DNA of 64,000 bases from Oscillospiraceae bacterium (GTDB lineage Bacteria; Bacillota; Clostridia; Oscillospirales; Oscillospiraceae): positions 1 to 64,000 of the forward strand of contig SVMD01000013.1 in NCBI GenBank assembly GCA_015067615.1, read 5' to 3'. The notes beneath the pieces were generated by a model. It did no database searches. It was not told the origin of the DNA and saw only the letters and a program-made list of their open reading frames with translations. Positions 17,397 to 26,620 of the stretch are shown here, piece after piece. Within the stretch, counting starts at the first letter, position 1; each line of letters begins with the position of its first letter. Position numbers and translations under genes: made by a program.

Positions 17397-18395
17397 TTAC
17401 AGCCAGCCGGCGTCCTCGGACTCGGCCTTTCTGCGCCGCAGCAGCAGCTCGGAGCAGGCGGTGCGGGGATCGGCACCTTCGTAGAGGACCTTGTAGGCGG
17501 CTTCGGTAATGGGCATGTCGATGCCCTGCTGTTTGCCCAGCTCGTAGGCACCCTTGGCGGCGTAGTAGCCCTCCACCACGGCACCGACCTCTTCCATGGC
17601 CTGCTGGACAGATTTGCCCTGGCCGATGAGGATGCCTGCCCGGCGGTTCCGGGAGTGCATGGAGGTGCAGGTGACGATCAGATCACCGATGCCGGACAGA
17701 CCGGCGAAGGAATCCTTGGAAGCGCCCAGGGAAACGCCCAGGCGGGCAGTTTCCGTCAGACCCCGTGTCATGAGCAGGGCCTTGGTGTTGTCGCCGAAAC
17801 CCAAACCGTCGGTAACACCGGCGCAGAGGGCAATGACATTTTTCAGGGCAGCGCCCAGTTCGGCGCCCACCGGGTCAGGGCTGGTGTAGACCCGGAAATT
17901 CTCGCTCATGAAGGCATCCTGGACCATTTCTGCCAGCGCCTTGTCCGTGCTGGCAGCCAGGATACCGGTGGGAATGTCCTGGGAGACCTCTTCCGCGTGG
18001 GTGGGGCCGGTGAGGACCACAACGGCCTTGCCGGTTTCCTGCTCAATCACCTGGCTCATCCGCATACCGGTGCCGTCTTCAATGCCCTTGGTGACGGATA
18101 CGATGACGGCATTCTCTTCCAGGTGGGGGGCGATGCCCCGGCACACAGAGCGCAGAGGGAAGGAGGGGGAGGCCATGACCACAAGAGGGCAGCCGGAAAC
18201 ACAGGTGTAATCGCCGGTGATCTTCAGACCCTGGGGAAGAATGGCACCGGGAAGCCGGGGATTGATCCGGGTTTCCTCCATCTGGGGGATCAGTTCCGTT
18301 TCATAGGTCCAGACGGTGACGTCGTGACCGTTTTTGTGCAGCCGGATGGCCAGGGCTGTACCCCAGGCACCGCTGCCGACAACTGCAATTCTCAT
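17397..18395 (-). CDS. gpsA: Glycerol-3-phosphate dehydrogenase [NAD(P)+]
   Basis: GpsA reduces dihydroxyacetone phosphate to sn-glycerol 3-phosphate for phospholipid synthesis. The 332-residue protein begins with the dinucleotide-binding motif VGSGAWGTALA and has the catalytic Lys at about 185 (GAALKNVIALCAG) and the substrate segment HSRNRRAG. It overlaps plsY by four bases (ATGA), so its product is made next to the acyltransferase that uses it. It is the last gene of der-plsY-gpsA. Confidence 0.96.
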   Translation of the reverse strand: MRIAVVGSGAWGTALAIRLHKNGHDVTVWTYETELIPQMEETRINPRLPGAILPQGLKITGDYTCVSGCPLVVMASPSFPLRSVCRGIAPHLEENAVIVSVTKGIEDGTGMRMSQVIEQETGKAVVVLTGPTHAEEVSQDIPTGILAASTDKALAEMVQDAFMSENFRVYTSPDPVGAELGAALKNVIALCAGVTDGLGFGDNTKALLMTRGLTETARLGVSLGASKDSFAGLSGIGDLIVTCTSMHSRNRRAGILIGQGKSVQQAMEEVGAVVEGYYAAKGAYELGKQQGIDMPITEAAYKVLYEGADPRTACSELLLRRRKAESEDAGWL

Positions 18396-19024
18396 TTTTT
18401 ATTCCTCGAAATAAAGCCGAACAGGGTGGTTTTCCGTTCCTCACCCTTCAGAAGGCGCTTAATATTTTCCCGGTGCATCCAGACAATCATGGCGCTGAGG
18501 AAAAAGCCCACAGCGATGGGGACCACACCCGCATCCGGATGAACCAGTGCGTAGAGGGGGCCGAAAGAACCGGCGGACAGCACGCTGCCCAGAGATACAT
18601 AGTGGGTGAGCATATAGGCGACCAGGAAAATGCCGAAGACCAGCAGTCCCAGGCGCCAGTCCAGCATCAGGGCCACGGTGACGCCGCTTAAAATGCCCTT
18701 ACCGCCCTTAAAGCCCAGCAGGACAGGGAAGATGTGACCCAGCAGCACGCCCAGGGCACCCAGTGCGGTGCCCTCGGTGGCCATATCATAGGGAGTCATG
18801 ATCAGCCGTCCGGCCTCACAGGCCAGAACAGCCTTGCCCATGTCGATGGCCACCACCAGCAGGGCGCTGGCCCGGCCGAAATTGCGGATATAGTTGGTCA
18901 GGCCCGCGTTGCCGCTGCCGTGGCTGCGCACATCATCGTGCTTCAGCAGCGACATGCATACGGCACCGTTCAGGTTGCCCAGAAAATAGGCGATGAGCAG
19001 GGCGATGACAATGGAATAGACCAT
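18392..19024 (-). CDS. plsY: Acyl-phosphate:glycerol-3-phosphate acyltransferase
   Basis: PlsY transfers an acyl group from acyl-phosphate to glycerol 3-phosphate, the first committed step of membrane phospholipid synthesis. The 210-residue membrane protein has about five helices and three family motifs, including SHGSGNAGLTN and GHIFPVLLGFKGGKG. It is in the inner membrane. It follows der by three bases and overlaps gpsA, which supplies its substrate. Confidence 0.95.
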   Translation of the reverse strand: MVYSIVIALLIAYFLGNLNGAVCMSLLKHDDVRSHGSGNAGLTNYIRNFGRASALLVVAIDMGKAVLACEAGRLIMTPYDMATEGTALGALGVLLGHIFPVLLGFKGGKGILSGVTVALMLDWRLGLLVFGIFLVAYMLTHYVSLGSVLSAGSFGPLYALVHPDAGVVPIAVGFFLSAMIVWMHRENIKRLLKGEERKTTLFGFISRNKK

Positions 19025-19027
19025 GGT

Positions 19028-20359
19028 TTACTCCTCCTTGTCGCCCTTCTGGCGGATAGTGATCCGGATGGGGGTACCCATGAGGCCGAAAACTTCCCGG
19101 ATCTGGTTTTCCAGATACCGCTGGTAGGAGAAGTGGAACAGCCGGGCATCGTTGCAGAAAATGACGAAGTGAGGGGGCTTGGAGCTGGCCTGGGTCATGT
19201 AGTAGATCTTCAGGCGGCGGCCCTTGTCCGTGGGGGGCTGGACCCGGGAGGTGGCGTCAGCCAGCACGGAGTTCAGCGCGCCAGTGGTGATGCGCTTGCA
19301 GTTCTGCTCGTGGACATCCTGAATAGTCTGGAAAATCATGTCCACACGGGCGCCGGTCAGAGCGGACAGGAACACAACAGGAGCGTAGGGCATATAGGCC
19401 AGGCCTTCCTTCACGGCCAGCTCCTTGTCCCGCATGGTGTTGGTTTCCTTGTTCTCCACAGCGTCCCACTTGTTCACCACGATGATGGCGGCCTTGCCTG
19501 CCTCGTGGACCAGACCTGCAATCTTGGTGTCCTGCTCGGTAACACCGTCGTTGGCGTCAATGAGAATCAGGCACACGTCAGCCCGCTCGATGGCGGCCAC
19601 GGTGCGCATATTGGAGTACTTTTCGATGATGTCGTCCACCTTGCTCTTCCGGCGCATACCGGCGGTGTCGATGAAGCAGTACTTGCCGGTCTCGTTCTCG
19701 AAGTAGGAGTCGATGGCGTCCCGGGTGGTGCCGGCCACATTGGAGACGATGACCCGCTCCTCGCCCAGAATCCGGTTTAAGAGGGAGGACTTGCCCACAT
19801 TGGGTTTGCCCACGATGGCCACCTTGATGATCTCATCCTCGTCCTCATTTTCATCCTCTTCGGGGATGTTCTCCAGGACCCAGTCCAGCAGATCGCCGGT
19901 GCCGTGGCCGTGGACGGCGGAGGTTTCAAACAGGTCGCCGATGCCGAGGCTATAGAATTCGAACACGTCGGGATTTACCAGACCGATGGAGTCGCACTTG
20001 TTGACTGCCAGGGCAACAGGCTTCTTGGATTTGCGCAGCATGGTTGCCACGTCCTGGTCCGCGGCGGTGACACCGGAGCGGACATCCACCACCATGATGA
20101 TGGCGTCGGCCAGTTCAATGCCGATCTCCGCCTGACGGCGCATGAATTTCAGCATATCGTTGTCGGTGCCGGGCTCGATACCGCCGGTATCCACTAAGGA
20201 GAAGTGGCGGTTGCACCATTCGCAGTCGCCGTAGATCCGGTCCCGGGTGACGCCGGGGGTGTCCTCCACGATGGAGGTGCGCTGACCGGTCAGTTTATTA
20301 AACAGCATGGATTTGCCTACATTGGGGCGGCCCACAATGGCCACCAGAGGTTTTGCCAT
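19028..20359 (-). CDS. der: Ribosome biogenesis GTPase Der
   Basis: Der (EngA) is an essential 50S assembly factor with two tandem GTPase domains and a KH-like C-terminal domain. Two G1 motifs are visible, GRPNVGKS near residue 9 and GKPNVGKSS near 180, with NKCD and NKWD G4 motifs. GAAAGGAAGTG supports the ATG at 20359 (443 residues); an upstream extension of ten residues has no ribosome binding site. It leads the der-plsY-gpsA operon. Confidence 0.96.
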   Translation of the reverse strand: MAKPLVAIVGRPNVGKSMLFNKLTGQRTSIVEDTPGVTRDRIYGDCEWCNRHFSLVDTGGIEPGTDNDMLKFMRRQAEIGIELADAIIMVVDVRSGVTAADQDVATMLRKSKKPVALAVNKCDSIGLVNPDVFEFYSLGIGDLFETSAVHGHGTGDLLDWVLENIPEEDENEDEDEIIKVAIVGKPNVGKSSLLNRILGEERVIVSNVAGTTRDAIDSYFENETGKYCFIDTAGMRRKSKVDDIIEKYSNMRTVAAIERADVCLILIDANDGVTEQDTKIAGLVHEAGKAAIIVVNKWDAVENKETNTMRDKELAVKEGLAYMPYAPVVFLSALTGARVDMIFQTIQDVHEQNCKRITTGALNSVLADATSRVQPPTDKGRRLKIYYMTQASSKPPHFVIFCNDARLFHFSYQRYLENQIREVFGLMGTPIRITIRQKGDKEE

Positions 20360-20505
20360 GGCAAACACTTCCTTTCTTTGGAAATACATCAGAATATATT
20401 ATGACACACTTTCTTAAGAAAAGCAATGAAAAATGTGATAATTCACAGATTATTTATGAAAAATTTGTGCATGTTGAGAAATGCAAAATTATGAAGTATA
20501 TAAAA

Positions 20506-20575
20506 GTAGGGCGGGGGCTTGCCCCCGCCGTGTTTCTGCGTGCAATTTATCGGCGGGGGCGAGCCCCCGCCCTAC
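20506..20575. repeat. GTAGGGCGGGGGC palindromic repeat
   Basis: GTAGGGCGGGGGC at the left is inverted as GCCCCCGCCCTAC at the right, and each half is itself a GCGGGGGC/GCCCCCGC hairpin. It lies in the spacer between rpmF and der and has no ORF. The rest of 20360-20592 shows nothing else I can name. Confidence 0.7.
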
Positions 20576-20592
20576 AATGGATGCTTAGTTAC

Positions 20593-20623
20593 GGAAAAAG
20601 AGGAAGGCTGCTGCCTTCCTCTT
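20593..20623 (-). terminator. rpmF terminator
   Basis: AAGAGGAAGGC/GCCTTCCTCTT hairpin with TTTCC following on the minus strand. Confidence 0.85.
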
Positions 20624-20644
20624 GCATTTCCGCTTTGTGTCGAA

Positions 20645-20830
20645 TTATTCAGCCTCGACAGCCAGGACCTGACGGCCGTTGTAGGTACCGCAAGCCTTGC
20701 AAGCTCTGTGGGGCATGACGGGCTCGCCGCACTTGGGGCAAACCGCAACGCTGGGAGCAGACAGCTTCCAGTTGGAGCCACGGCGCTTATCGCGGCGGGC
20801 CTTGGACACTTTACACTTAGGGACAGCCAT
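20645..20830 (-). CDS. rpmF: 50S ribosomal protein L32
   Basis: This 61-residue protein is the small L32 protein of the large subunit. It begins MAVPKCKVSKARRDKRR and has a zinc-ribbon of two Cys pairs (CPKC and CKAC). AGGAGGTGT precedes the start. It follows the DUF177 gene by 45 bp on the same strand, the usual bacterial pairing, and ends at a strong terminator. Confidence 0.96.
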   Translation of the reverse strand: MAVPKCKVSKARRDKRRGSNWKLSAPSVAVCPKCGEPVMPHRACKACGTYNGRQVLAVEAE

Positions 20831-20875
20831 GGTGACACCTCCTTGGTCAAACTGCTTTTAACAGCATAATTGGAT

Positions 20876-21376
20876 TTACTTCTCAAGAAGCTGCTTCAAA
20901 GCAGCAAATCGGGGATCGAGCTCCTTCTGGCAATTGCAGGGACCGTCATTGAGATTCTTGCCACAGCGGTGGCAGAGTCCGCGGCAGTCCTCCTTGCACA
21001 GCAGCTTGGAATCCAGATTCAGGACAAAGACTGTCCGTACAATATCATCCAGATCGGCGCTGTCTCCCTCCAGAGGGAATACCCACTCGTCTTCGTTCTC
21101 TTCGTTGGCCATTTCCGTAACCAGAACCACATCGATGGGGAAGTAGACCTCCCGGTCGAAGGGGCTGGCACAGCGGTCACAGGTGCCGTGGATGGTGGTT
21201 TCGATGGAACCGGTCATCACAAGAACGCCTGCGGTGTTTCGCACCTGACCCTCTGCCCGGACGGGCTCGGAGACAGGGTAGCTGACGCCGTAACAAAGAT
21301 CACTTAAGTCAACGCTGGTGGAAAAAGGAACCGATGCGCCGGGACTGTCGATGATCTTGGAAAGCCCTAACAGCAT
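20876..21376 (-). CDS. YceD family (DUF177) protein
   Basis: DUF177/YceD proteins are commonly encoded immediately before rpmF and are linked to 23S rRNA and 50S maturation. This 166-residue copy has Cys pairs CDRC in the middle and a C-terminal cluster CKEDCRGLCHRCGKN followed by CNC, suggesting metal binding. AAAAGGAGG precedes the ATG at 21376; six residues of upstream reading are excluded. A perfect promoter (21409-21437) drives the DUF177-rpmF pair. Confidence 0.88.
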   Translation of the reverse strand: MLLGLSKIIDSPGASVPFSTSVDLSDLCYGVSYPVSEPVRAEGQVRNTAGVLVMTGSIETTIHGTCDRCASPFDREVYFPIDVVLVTEMANEENEDEWVFPLEGDSADLDDIVRTVFVLNLDSKLLCKEDCRGLCHRCGKNLNDGPCNCQKELDPRFAALKQLLEK

Positions 21377-21408
21377 AGTATTCCTCCTTTTCACAGTCGT
21401 GCCTATGT

Positions 21409-21437
21409 ATTATACAGGCTGATTGCCTATTTGTCAA
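21409..21437 (-). promoter_or_regulatory. Promoter of DUF177-rpmF
   Basis: Perfect TTGACA and TATAAT separated by 17 bp on the minus strand. Confidence 0.85.
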
Positions 21438-21600
21438 ACATTATTTTCACAAAATCTTCGCTTTTTTCCAGAGAAAAACACAGCATCTTGTGTATGGACA
21501 GGAAACATTCCACCCTTTGGTTCTACCCTGCCTCCGGGGGACATACTCTGTTGTAAACCAAGTGCAGGAGCCTTTCTCCTGCCCGACAAGGAGGCTGGCT

Positions 21601-23064
21601 ATGGAGAATATTTATCAGGATATTGCCCTGCGTACCGGCGGGGATATCTACATGGGGGTGGTGGGTCCGGTCCGCACCGGAAAGTCCACCCTGATCAAGC
21701 GCCTGATGGAGGTGCTGGTAATCCCCGGCATCGAGGATCCCTATAAAAAGGAACGGGCCCGGGACGAACTGCCCCAGAGCGGTTCCGGCAGGATCATTAT
21801 GACCTCGGAGCCCAAATTTATTCCGGAGGAGGCGGCGGAGGTCTGTCCGGACGGTGTCCACAAGCTGCGGCTGCGGATGATCGACTCCGTGGGCTATATG
21901 GTGGAGGGAGCTGTTGGTGCCTACGATGAGGGGGAACCCCGGATGGTCACTACCCCCTGGTTCGATACAGAGATTCCCATGACCGAAGCGGCGGAGCTGG
22001 GCACGAAGAAGGTCATGCAGGAGCATTGCTCCATCGGTATTGTGGTGACCACCGACGGAACCATAGCGGATATTCCCAGAAAAGATTATGTGGTTCCGGA
22101 GCGCCGGGCAATTCTGGACATGAAGGCCACAGGAAAACCCTTCCTGGTGGTGGTGAACAGCCGCAATCCGGCCTCCGGGGAGGCCTCCGCAGTGAAAGAA
22201 CAGATCCGCCGGGATTTTGATGTGGAGGCCCATGTCTGTGACTGTCAGAGCCTGGATGGGGCCGGGATCGGGGAGCTGTTCCGGGCGCTTCTGTATCAGT
22301 TCCCCTTGCATGAGATCCATGTATCCCTGCCCCGGTGGCTGGACGCGCTGGAAAGTGGCCATCCCGTGAAAAAGAGCCTGTATGAAAGTCTTCTGACCCA
22401 GGCCGGAAAGATCCGGACTCTGGCCGATGGGGAGCAGGCCCTGGCCCCGCTGGCGGAGGGGGAATATGTCAAGGACTACTATTATAAAGGTATCGATCTG
22501 GGCACCGGTACCATCAGCTGCGCGCTGACCTTCCCGGAGAGTATGTTCTATGATATCATCTCCGGCAAATCCGGCATGGAGATCCGAACCGATGCACAGC
22601 TTCTGCAGCAGCTGACGGAGCTGGTAAGAATCAAACGGGAATATGAAAAGGTCTCGGCCGCCCTGGCCTCGGTGATGGCCACAGGCTACGGTGTTGTGCT
22701 GCCCACCATGGAGCAGATGAAGCTGGAGAACCCGGAGCTGATCAAGAAGGGTGGTTCCTTCGGGGTGAAGCTGAAAGCCGGAGCCCCCTCCATCCATATG
22801 ATGCGCATTGATGTGGATACCCAGATCGCGCCTATGGTGGGAGACGAAAAGCAGTCCCAGGAGCTGGTCCGGCGGCTGTCCGACGGGTCGCCGGAGGAGC
22901 TGTGGCAGAGCAATATCTTCGGGAAATCCGTCTATGAACTGCTGCAGGAGGGTCTCAGCACCAAGGTCCTGGGCCTTCCGGAGGAGGTCCGGGGAAAATT
23001 CCGGGGGACCTTAAGCCGGATCGTCAACGAGGGCGCCAACGGCCTGGTGTGCCTGATCCTGTAA
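21601..23064 (+). CDS. spoIVA: Stage IV sporulation protein A
   Basis: SpoIVA is an ATPase that polymerises on the forespore surface and forms the base layer of the spore coat. The 487-residue protein has the Walker A GPVRTGKST at 22-30 and a C-terminus ending EGANGLVCLIL, as in known SpoIVA proteins. AAGGAGG is 6 bp before ATG 21601; upstream in-frame codons are not used. A CATACTCT at 21542 resembles a sigma-E -10 box, but no good -35 is seen. It is strong evidence for endospore formation. A SipL-like partner lies at 48298. Confidence 0.96.
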   Translation: MENIYQDIALRTGGDIYMGVVGPVRTGKSTLIKRLMEVLVIPGIEDPYKKERARDELPQSGSGRIIMTSEPKFIPEEAAEVCPDGVHKLRLRMIDSVGYMVEGAVGAYDEGEPRMVTTPWFDTEIPMTEAAELGTKKVMQEHCSIGIVVTTDGTIADIPRKDYVVPERRAILDMKATGKPFLVVVNSRNPASGEASAVKEQIRRDFDVEAHVCDCQSLDGAGIGELFRALLYQFPLHEIHVSLPRWLDALESGHPVKKSLYESLLTQAGKIRTLADGEQALAPLAEGEYVKDYYYKGIDLGTGTISCALTFPESMFYDIISGKSGMEIRTDAQLLQQLTELVRIKREYEKVSAALASVMATGYGVVLPTMEQMKLENPELIKKGGSFGVKLKAGAPSIHMMRIDVDTQIAPMVGDEKQSQELVRRLSDGSPEELWQSNIFGKSVYELLQEGLSTKVLGLPEEVRGKFRGTLSRIVNEGANGLVCLIL

Positions 23065-23128
23065 CTTTCCGTTGACATTCCTTCTCTGAAAATGTAAAAT
23101 AAAGAAAACCACTGAGGAGGTATGTATT

Positions 23129-23518
23129 ATGGCAATCGAATACATCTGGCAGGACCGGAAGCGCTATCTGGGTATGCCCCTGAGCTTTACCCGCTACGGC
23201 ATGTCCGAGGACCGTCTGTTCGTTTCCGTTGGCTTTCTGAATATCAAGGACGATGAGATCCTCCTGTACCGGGTCCGGGATATCGACACTGCCCGCAGTT
23301 TGTGGCAGCGCTTCTTCGGCGTGGGTACCGTTACCATCATGTCCTCTGACAAGACCATGCCCACCATGGTACTGAAGAATATCAAGAACCCTGTGGAGGT
23401 CAAGGAACTGATCCACAGCCAGGTGGAGGATGTGAAGCTGAAGCGCCGGGTCCGGATCGGCGAGATCATGGGCGAGGGCCTGGAGGACGACAATAATCTG
23501 GACGACGATTATGAATAA
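23129..23518 (+). CDS. PH-domain-like protein
   Basis: This 129-residue protein resembles bacterial PH-domain (bPH_2, YdbT-type) proteins: it opens with IEYIWQDRKRYLGMPLSFTRYG, then reads through repeated beta strands (LLYRVRDIDTARSLWQR, VTIMSSDKTMP) and ends in a helix with an acidic tail. It lacks a membrane segment. Function is unknown; PH folds bind lipids or peptides. GAGGAGGTATGT lies before the ATG. A strong terminator follows, and the gene is 64 bp after spoIVA. Confidence 0.75.
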   Translation: MAIEYIWQDRKRYLGMPLSFTRYGMSEDRLFVSVGFLNIKDDEILLYRVRDIDTARSLWQRFFGVGTVTIMSSDKTMPTMVLKNIKNPVEVKELIHSQVEDVKLKRRVRIGEIMGEGLEDDNNLDDDYE

Positions 23519-23523
23519 CCCGA

Positions 23524-23552
23524 AACGCTGCTCTTCGGAGCAGCGTTCTTTT
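23524..23552 (+). terminator. Terminator after the PH-domain gene
   Basis: AACGCTGCTC, TTCG, GAGCAGCGTT followed by CTTTTT. Confidence 0.9.
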
Positions 23553-23604
23553 TATGGATTCCGAAAACTTAAAGTAATATTCAAAAATAAAATCTCATTT
23601 TGCC

Positions 23605-23633
23605 TTTACCCCCGGCATAAACCGTGGTAGAAT
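23605..23633 (+). promoter_or_regulatory. Promoter of the yfhO-like gene
   Basis: TTTACC and TAGAAT separated by 17 bp, 35 bp before the ATG. Confidence 0.55.
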
Positions 23634-23667
23634 AAAAGGTACTTCGAAAAAATCAGGGGGAAGCGGA

Positions 23668-26355
23668 ATGGACCTTCGGAAGATCAAGGAAATCAAGTGG
23701 AACTACCTGGCCATCGCCTTTGGCATCCCGGTGGTGTTCATGCTGGTGGTTATGATGGTGGCAGGGGCAGAGCCCTTCGGCACCAGCTCCATGCTGTATT
23801 CCGATATGTATCACCAGTACTATCCCTTCTTCAAGGCCTTCCGCCGGGCGCTGCTCTCCGGCGACAGCCTGCTCTACAGCTGGAATGTGGGACTGGGCAT
23901 GGATTACCTGGGCCTCATCTCCTACTATCTGGCATCTCCTTTGAATCTTCTGAGCGTCCTGATTCCGGAAGCCTTCCTGCTGGAGTTCTATTCCCTGCTG
24001 ATGCCTGTGAAGCTGGGCCTGGCCTCGCTGTTCTTTGCCAGCTTCCTGAAGCAGACCTTCCGGAAAAATGATATCTCCATCGCCCTATTCGGCTCTTTCT
24101 ACGGCATGTGCGCCTGGGCACTGGGCTTCCAGTGGAATATCATGTGGCTGGATACCTTCGCGCTGCTTCCCCTGGTGGCGCTGGGTACGGTCTCGTTGCT
24201 GCGGGATAAAAAATTTGTCCTGTATACCCTGACCCTGTTTTTGTCCATCTACGCCAATTACTATATCGGCTTCTTCACCTGCATCTTTGTGCTGCTGCTG
24301 TTCATCTGTTATCAGGTCTGCCGCTGCACTGATGTGAAAGTCTTCTTCGCGGACCTTCTGCGTATTGCCTTTTTCTCTGCCCTGGCCATTGCCATGACCG
24401 CTGTGCTGACCCTGCCTGCCTTTGCGGCCCTGCAGACCACCCAAAGCAGCGTCAATCAGTTCCCCACCACCTTCCGGTTGAACATCGCCGACGAAAACAC
24501 CTGGAAGGGCCTGCTGGATGCCATGCGTCAGGTGGCGGGCAACATGTCCGGTGCCGTGGAGCTAAACTTCAAGGAGGGCCTGCCCAATATCTACGCCGGT
24601 GTTGGCACCATTTTGCTGGGATTTCTGTATCTGCTGTCCGGTGAGGTCAAATTCCGGGACAAGCTGTGCTGCGTGCTGCTGCTGCTGTTCTTCAACATCA
24701 GCTTCATCATCCGGCAGCTGGACTATATCTGGCACGGCTTCCACTTCACCAACATGATTCCCTACCGCTTCAGCTTCCTGTACTGCTTTGTGATGCTCTA
24801 CATGGCCTATCGGGCCTGGCTGATGCGAAATAAGTTTAAAATCTGGCAGACCCTTCTGGCGGCGCTGTTCACTGCCTGCATCATGGCCTGCTCCGACGCC
24901 CGGCTGAATCCGGAGTTTCTGGCCTTCAATGTGTCCTTCCTGCTGCTCTACCTGGCGGCCTTCGTTTACGGCCAGTACCGGGGCCCCAAGCCGAAGGAAG
25001 GGGAGGAAGTAGACCCCCGACGGCTGAAGGCTGCCCGGAACCGCCGCCGCAACGCTGCCCGGACCATGCTGGCCCTGATCATGGTGGCGGAGCTGATCGC
25101 CAACGTGGTGAATTTCGGCTGCCGGTTCTCCTTTACCAATACGGTCAATTACCCCAAGGATACCAAGTATTCCGCGTCCATGATCCGCTATATGGTAAAT
25201 GACCGGGAGGAGGACACCCTCTTCTTCCGGGCGGAAACCACCCACTCCCAGACCCTCAATGACGGCGCTCTGAACGGCTATAACGGCATTTCCGCCTTTA
25301 CCAGCTCCGCCAATGTCAAAACCACCGTGTTCATGCAGGCTCTGGGCTATGGCGCCAAGAATACCTATAACCGCTACTGCTATGAGGAGGCCTCTCCTGT
25401 TTCCAACCTGTTCCTGGGCCTTAAATATATGATTGACCGGGACGGAAAGGACAAGCAGAGTCAGTATTTTGACTACGTCCACCACTACGGCAACACCTAT
25501 CTGTATGAGAATACAGCCTATCTGCCCCTGGGCTTCCTGGCGGACAGGGAGCTTGCGGATGTGGATTTTGACAACAGCAGCGTATTTAACCTGCAAAACC
25601 GCATCTTTTCCGCTGCCACCGGTGTGAAGGGGGATGTTTGGCATACGGTTTCCGGCAGCAGCCTGGAAATTACCGGAGAGGATGTGACGGTATCCGACAC
25701 CAATTCCAGCGGCTACTGCTCCTATTCCGAGGGCCTTGCCAATTCCAAGGTTTACTACACCTACACGGTGGAGCAGGACGGCTTCATGTGCGTGAACCTG
25801 AACCTGCCCAAGCGCAACGCGGTGAGCATCAGCCTCAACGGCGTGGAGCTGTACACCGAGACCATGAGTCTGCCCCAGATGCTGGCTGTGGGCGATGTGG
25901 CTGTGGGTGATGTGGTGACGGTGCGCATGACCTGCAAGGCAAATGAGAAGGGCACCATGACCCTGACAGCCGCCATTCTGAACAACAGCCGGTTCAGGGA
26001 GGGCTATGAAGTCCTGGCACAGTGCCCTCTGGAGCTGACAACGTTCCGCAATACCTTTGTGGAAGGTACGGTTTCCTGCAACCGGGACGGTTTGCTCTAT
26101 GCCTCCATTCCCCAGAACGGCAACTGGTCCGTGCTGGTGGACGGCGAGGAAGCGGAAACGGTACTGGTGGGCGACTGCATGATCGGCGTGGAGCTGACGG
26201 AGGGTGAGCATACTATCACCTATGTCTACCGCAACGCGGCCTTCAGTCTGGGCTGGAAGATCAGTGCGGTCTGTGCCGCTGTTTTCCTGATCCTGTATGT
26301 GATGGCCTATAAGCCGAAGCTGCCCAAGCATGTCAAAGGTAAGTTCGAAAAATAA
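23668..26355 (+). CDS. YfhO family membrane protein
   Basis: This 895-residue protein has about a dozen membrane helices in its first 480 residues and one more near the C-terminus, around a soluble domain of about 380 residues. Family landmarks are SDMYHQYYPFFKAF near the start and the GYNGISAFTSS segment. YfhO proteins belong to the GT-C type glycosyltransferase-like membrane proteins and have been connected to teichoic-acid glycosylation; the exact reaction is not assigned. GGGGGAAG precedes the ATG. It is monocistronic, ended by a strong terminator. Confidence 0.85.
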   Translation: MDLRKIKEIKWNYLAIAFGIPVVFMLVVMMVAGAEPFGTSSMLYSDMYHQYYPFFKAFRRALLSGDSLLYSWNVGLGMDYLGLISYYLASPLNLLSVLIPEAFLLEFYSLLMPVKLGLASLFFASFLKQTFRKNDISIALFGSFYGMCAWALGFQWNIMWLDTFALLPLVALGTVSLLRDKKFVLYTLTLFLSIYANYYIGFFTCIFVLLLFICYQVCRCTDVKVFFADLLRIAFFSALAIAMTAVLTLPAFAALQTTQSSVNQFPTTFRLNIADENTWKGLLDAMRQVAGNMSGAVELNFKEGLPNIYAGVGTILLGFLYLLSGEVKFRDKLCCVLLLLFFNISFIIRQLDYIWHGFHFTNMIPYRFSFLYCFVMLYMAYRAWLMRNKFKIWQTLLAALFTACIMACSDARLNPEFLAFNVSFLLLYLAAFVYGQYRGPKPKEGEEVDPRRLKAARNRRRNAARTMLALIMVAELIANVVNFGCRFSFTNTVNYPKDTKYSASMIRYMVNDREEDTLFFRAETTHSQTLNDGALNGYNGISAFTSSANVKTTVFMQALGYGAKNTYNRYCYEEASPVSNLFLGLKYMIDRDGKDKQSQYFDYVHHYGNTYLYENTAYLPLGFLADRELADVDFDNSSVFNLQNRIFSAATGVKGDVWHTVSGSSLEITGEDVTVSDTNSSGYCSYSEGLANSKVYYTYTVEQDGFMCVNLNLPKRNAVSISLNGVELYTETMSLPQMLAVGDVAVGDVVTVRMTCKANEKGTMTLTAAILNNSRFREGYEVLAQCPLELTTFRNTFVEGTVSCNRDGLLYASIPQNGNWSVLVDGEEAETVLVGDCMIGVELTEGEHTITYVYRNAAFSLGWKISAVCAAVFLILYVMAYKPKLPKHVKGKFEK

Positions 26356-26356
26356 G

Positions 26357-26386
26357 AAAAGGAGGAGCGAAAGCTCCTCCTTTTTT
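26357..26386 (+). terminator. Terminator after the yfhO-like gene
   Basis: AAAAGGAGGAGC, GAAA, GCTCCTCCTTTT followed by TT. Confidence 0.9.
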
Positions 26387-26399
26387 ATGCTAATTTGGA

Positions 26400-26573
26400 A
26401 AACTATCGTTTACAGGAGCTTCACCAGGGGGTGAAGCTGGCACCTGGTAAACGGTGACTGATGAGGGAAAATGACGTTGCGCCACCCCCTTCCGTCCCGG
26501 CTTCGCCGGGCCACCTCCCCCAAAGGTGGAGGCAAGGCGCCTTTGGCGCGTTGGTGCGCATATACGATAAATT
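26400..26573. repeat. Interspersed repeat with TTATCGTTTA inverted ends, copy C
   Basis: The ends AAACTATCGTTTA and TATACGATAAATT are degenerate inverted repeats of the same family as copies A (14558) and B (17154). The interior has GGCACC...GGTGACTGATGAGGG as in copy A. It lies between the convergent yfhO-like gene and mnmA and carries no ORF. Confidence 0.7.
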
Positions 26574-26592
26574 AACGTAATTACCGGTTAAG

Positions 26593-26620
26593 AAAAACAG
26601 GAGGAGCCAGGGCTCCTCCT
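26593..26620 (-). terminator. mnmA terminator
   Basis: AGGAGGAGCC/GGCTCCTCCT hairpin followed by GTTTTTC on the minus strand. Confidence 0.8.
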
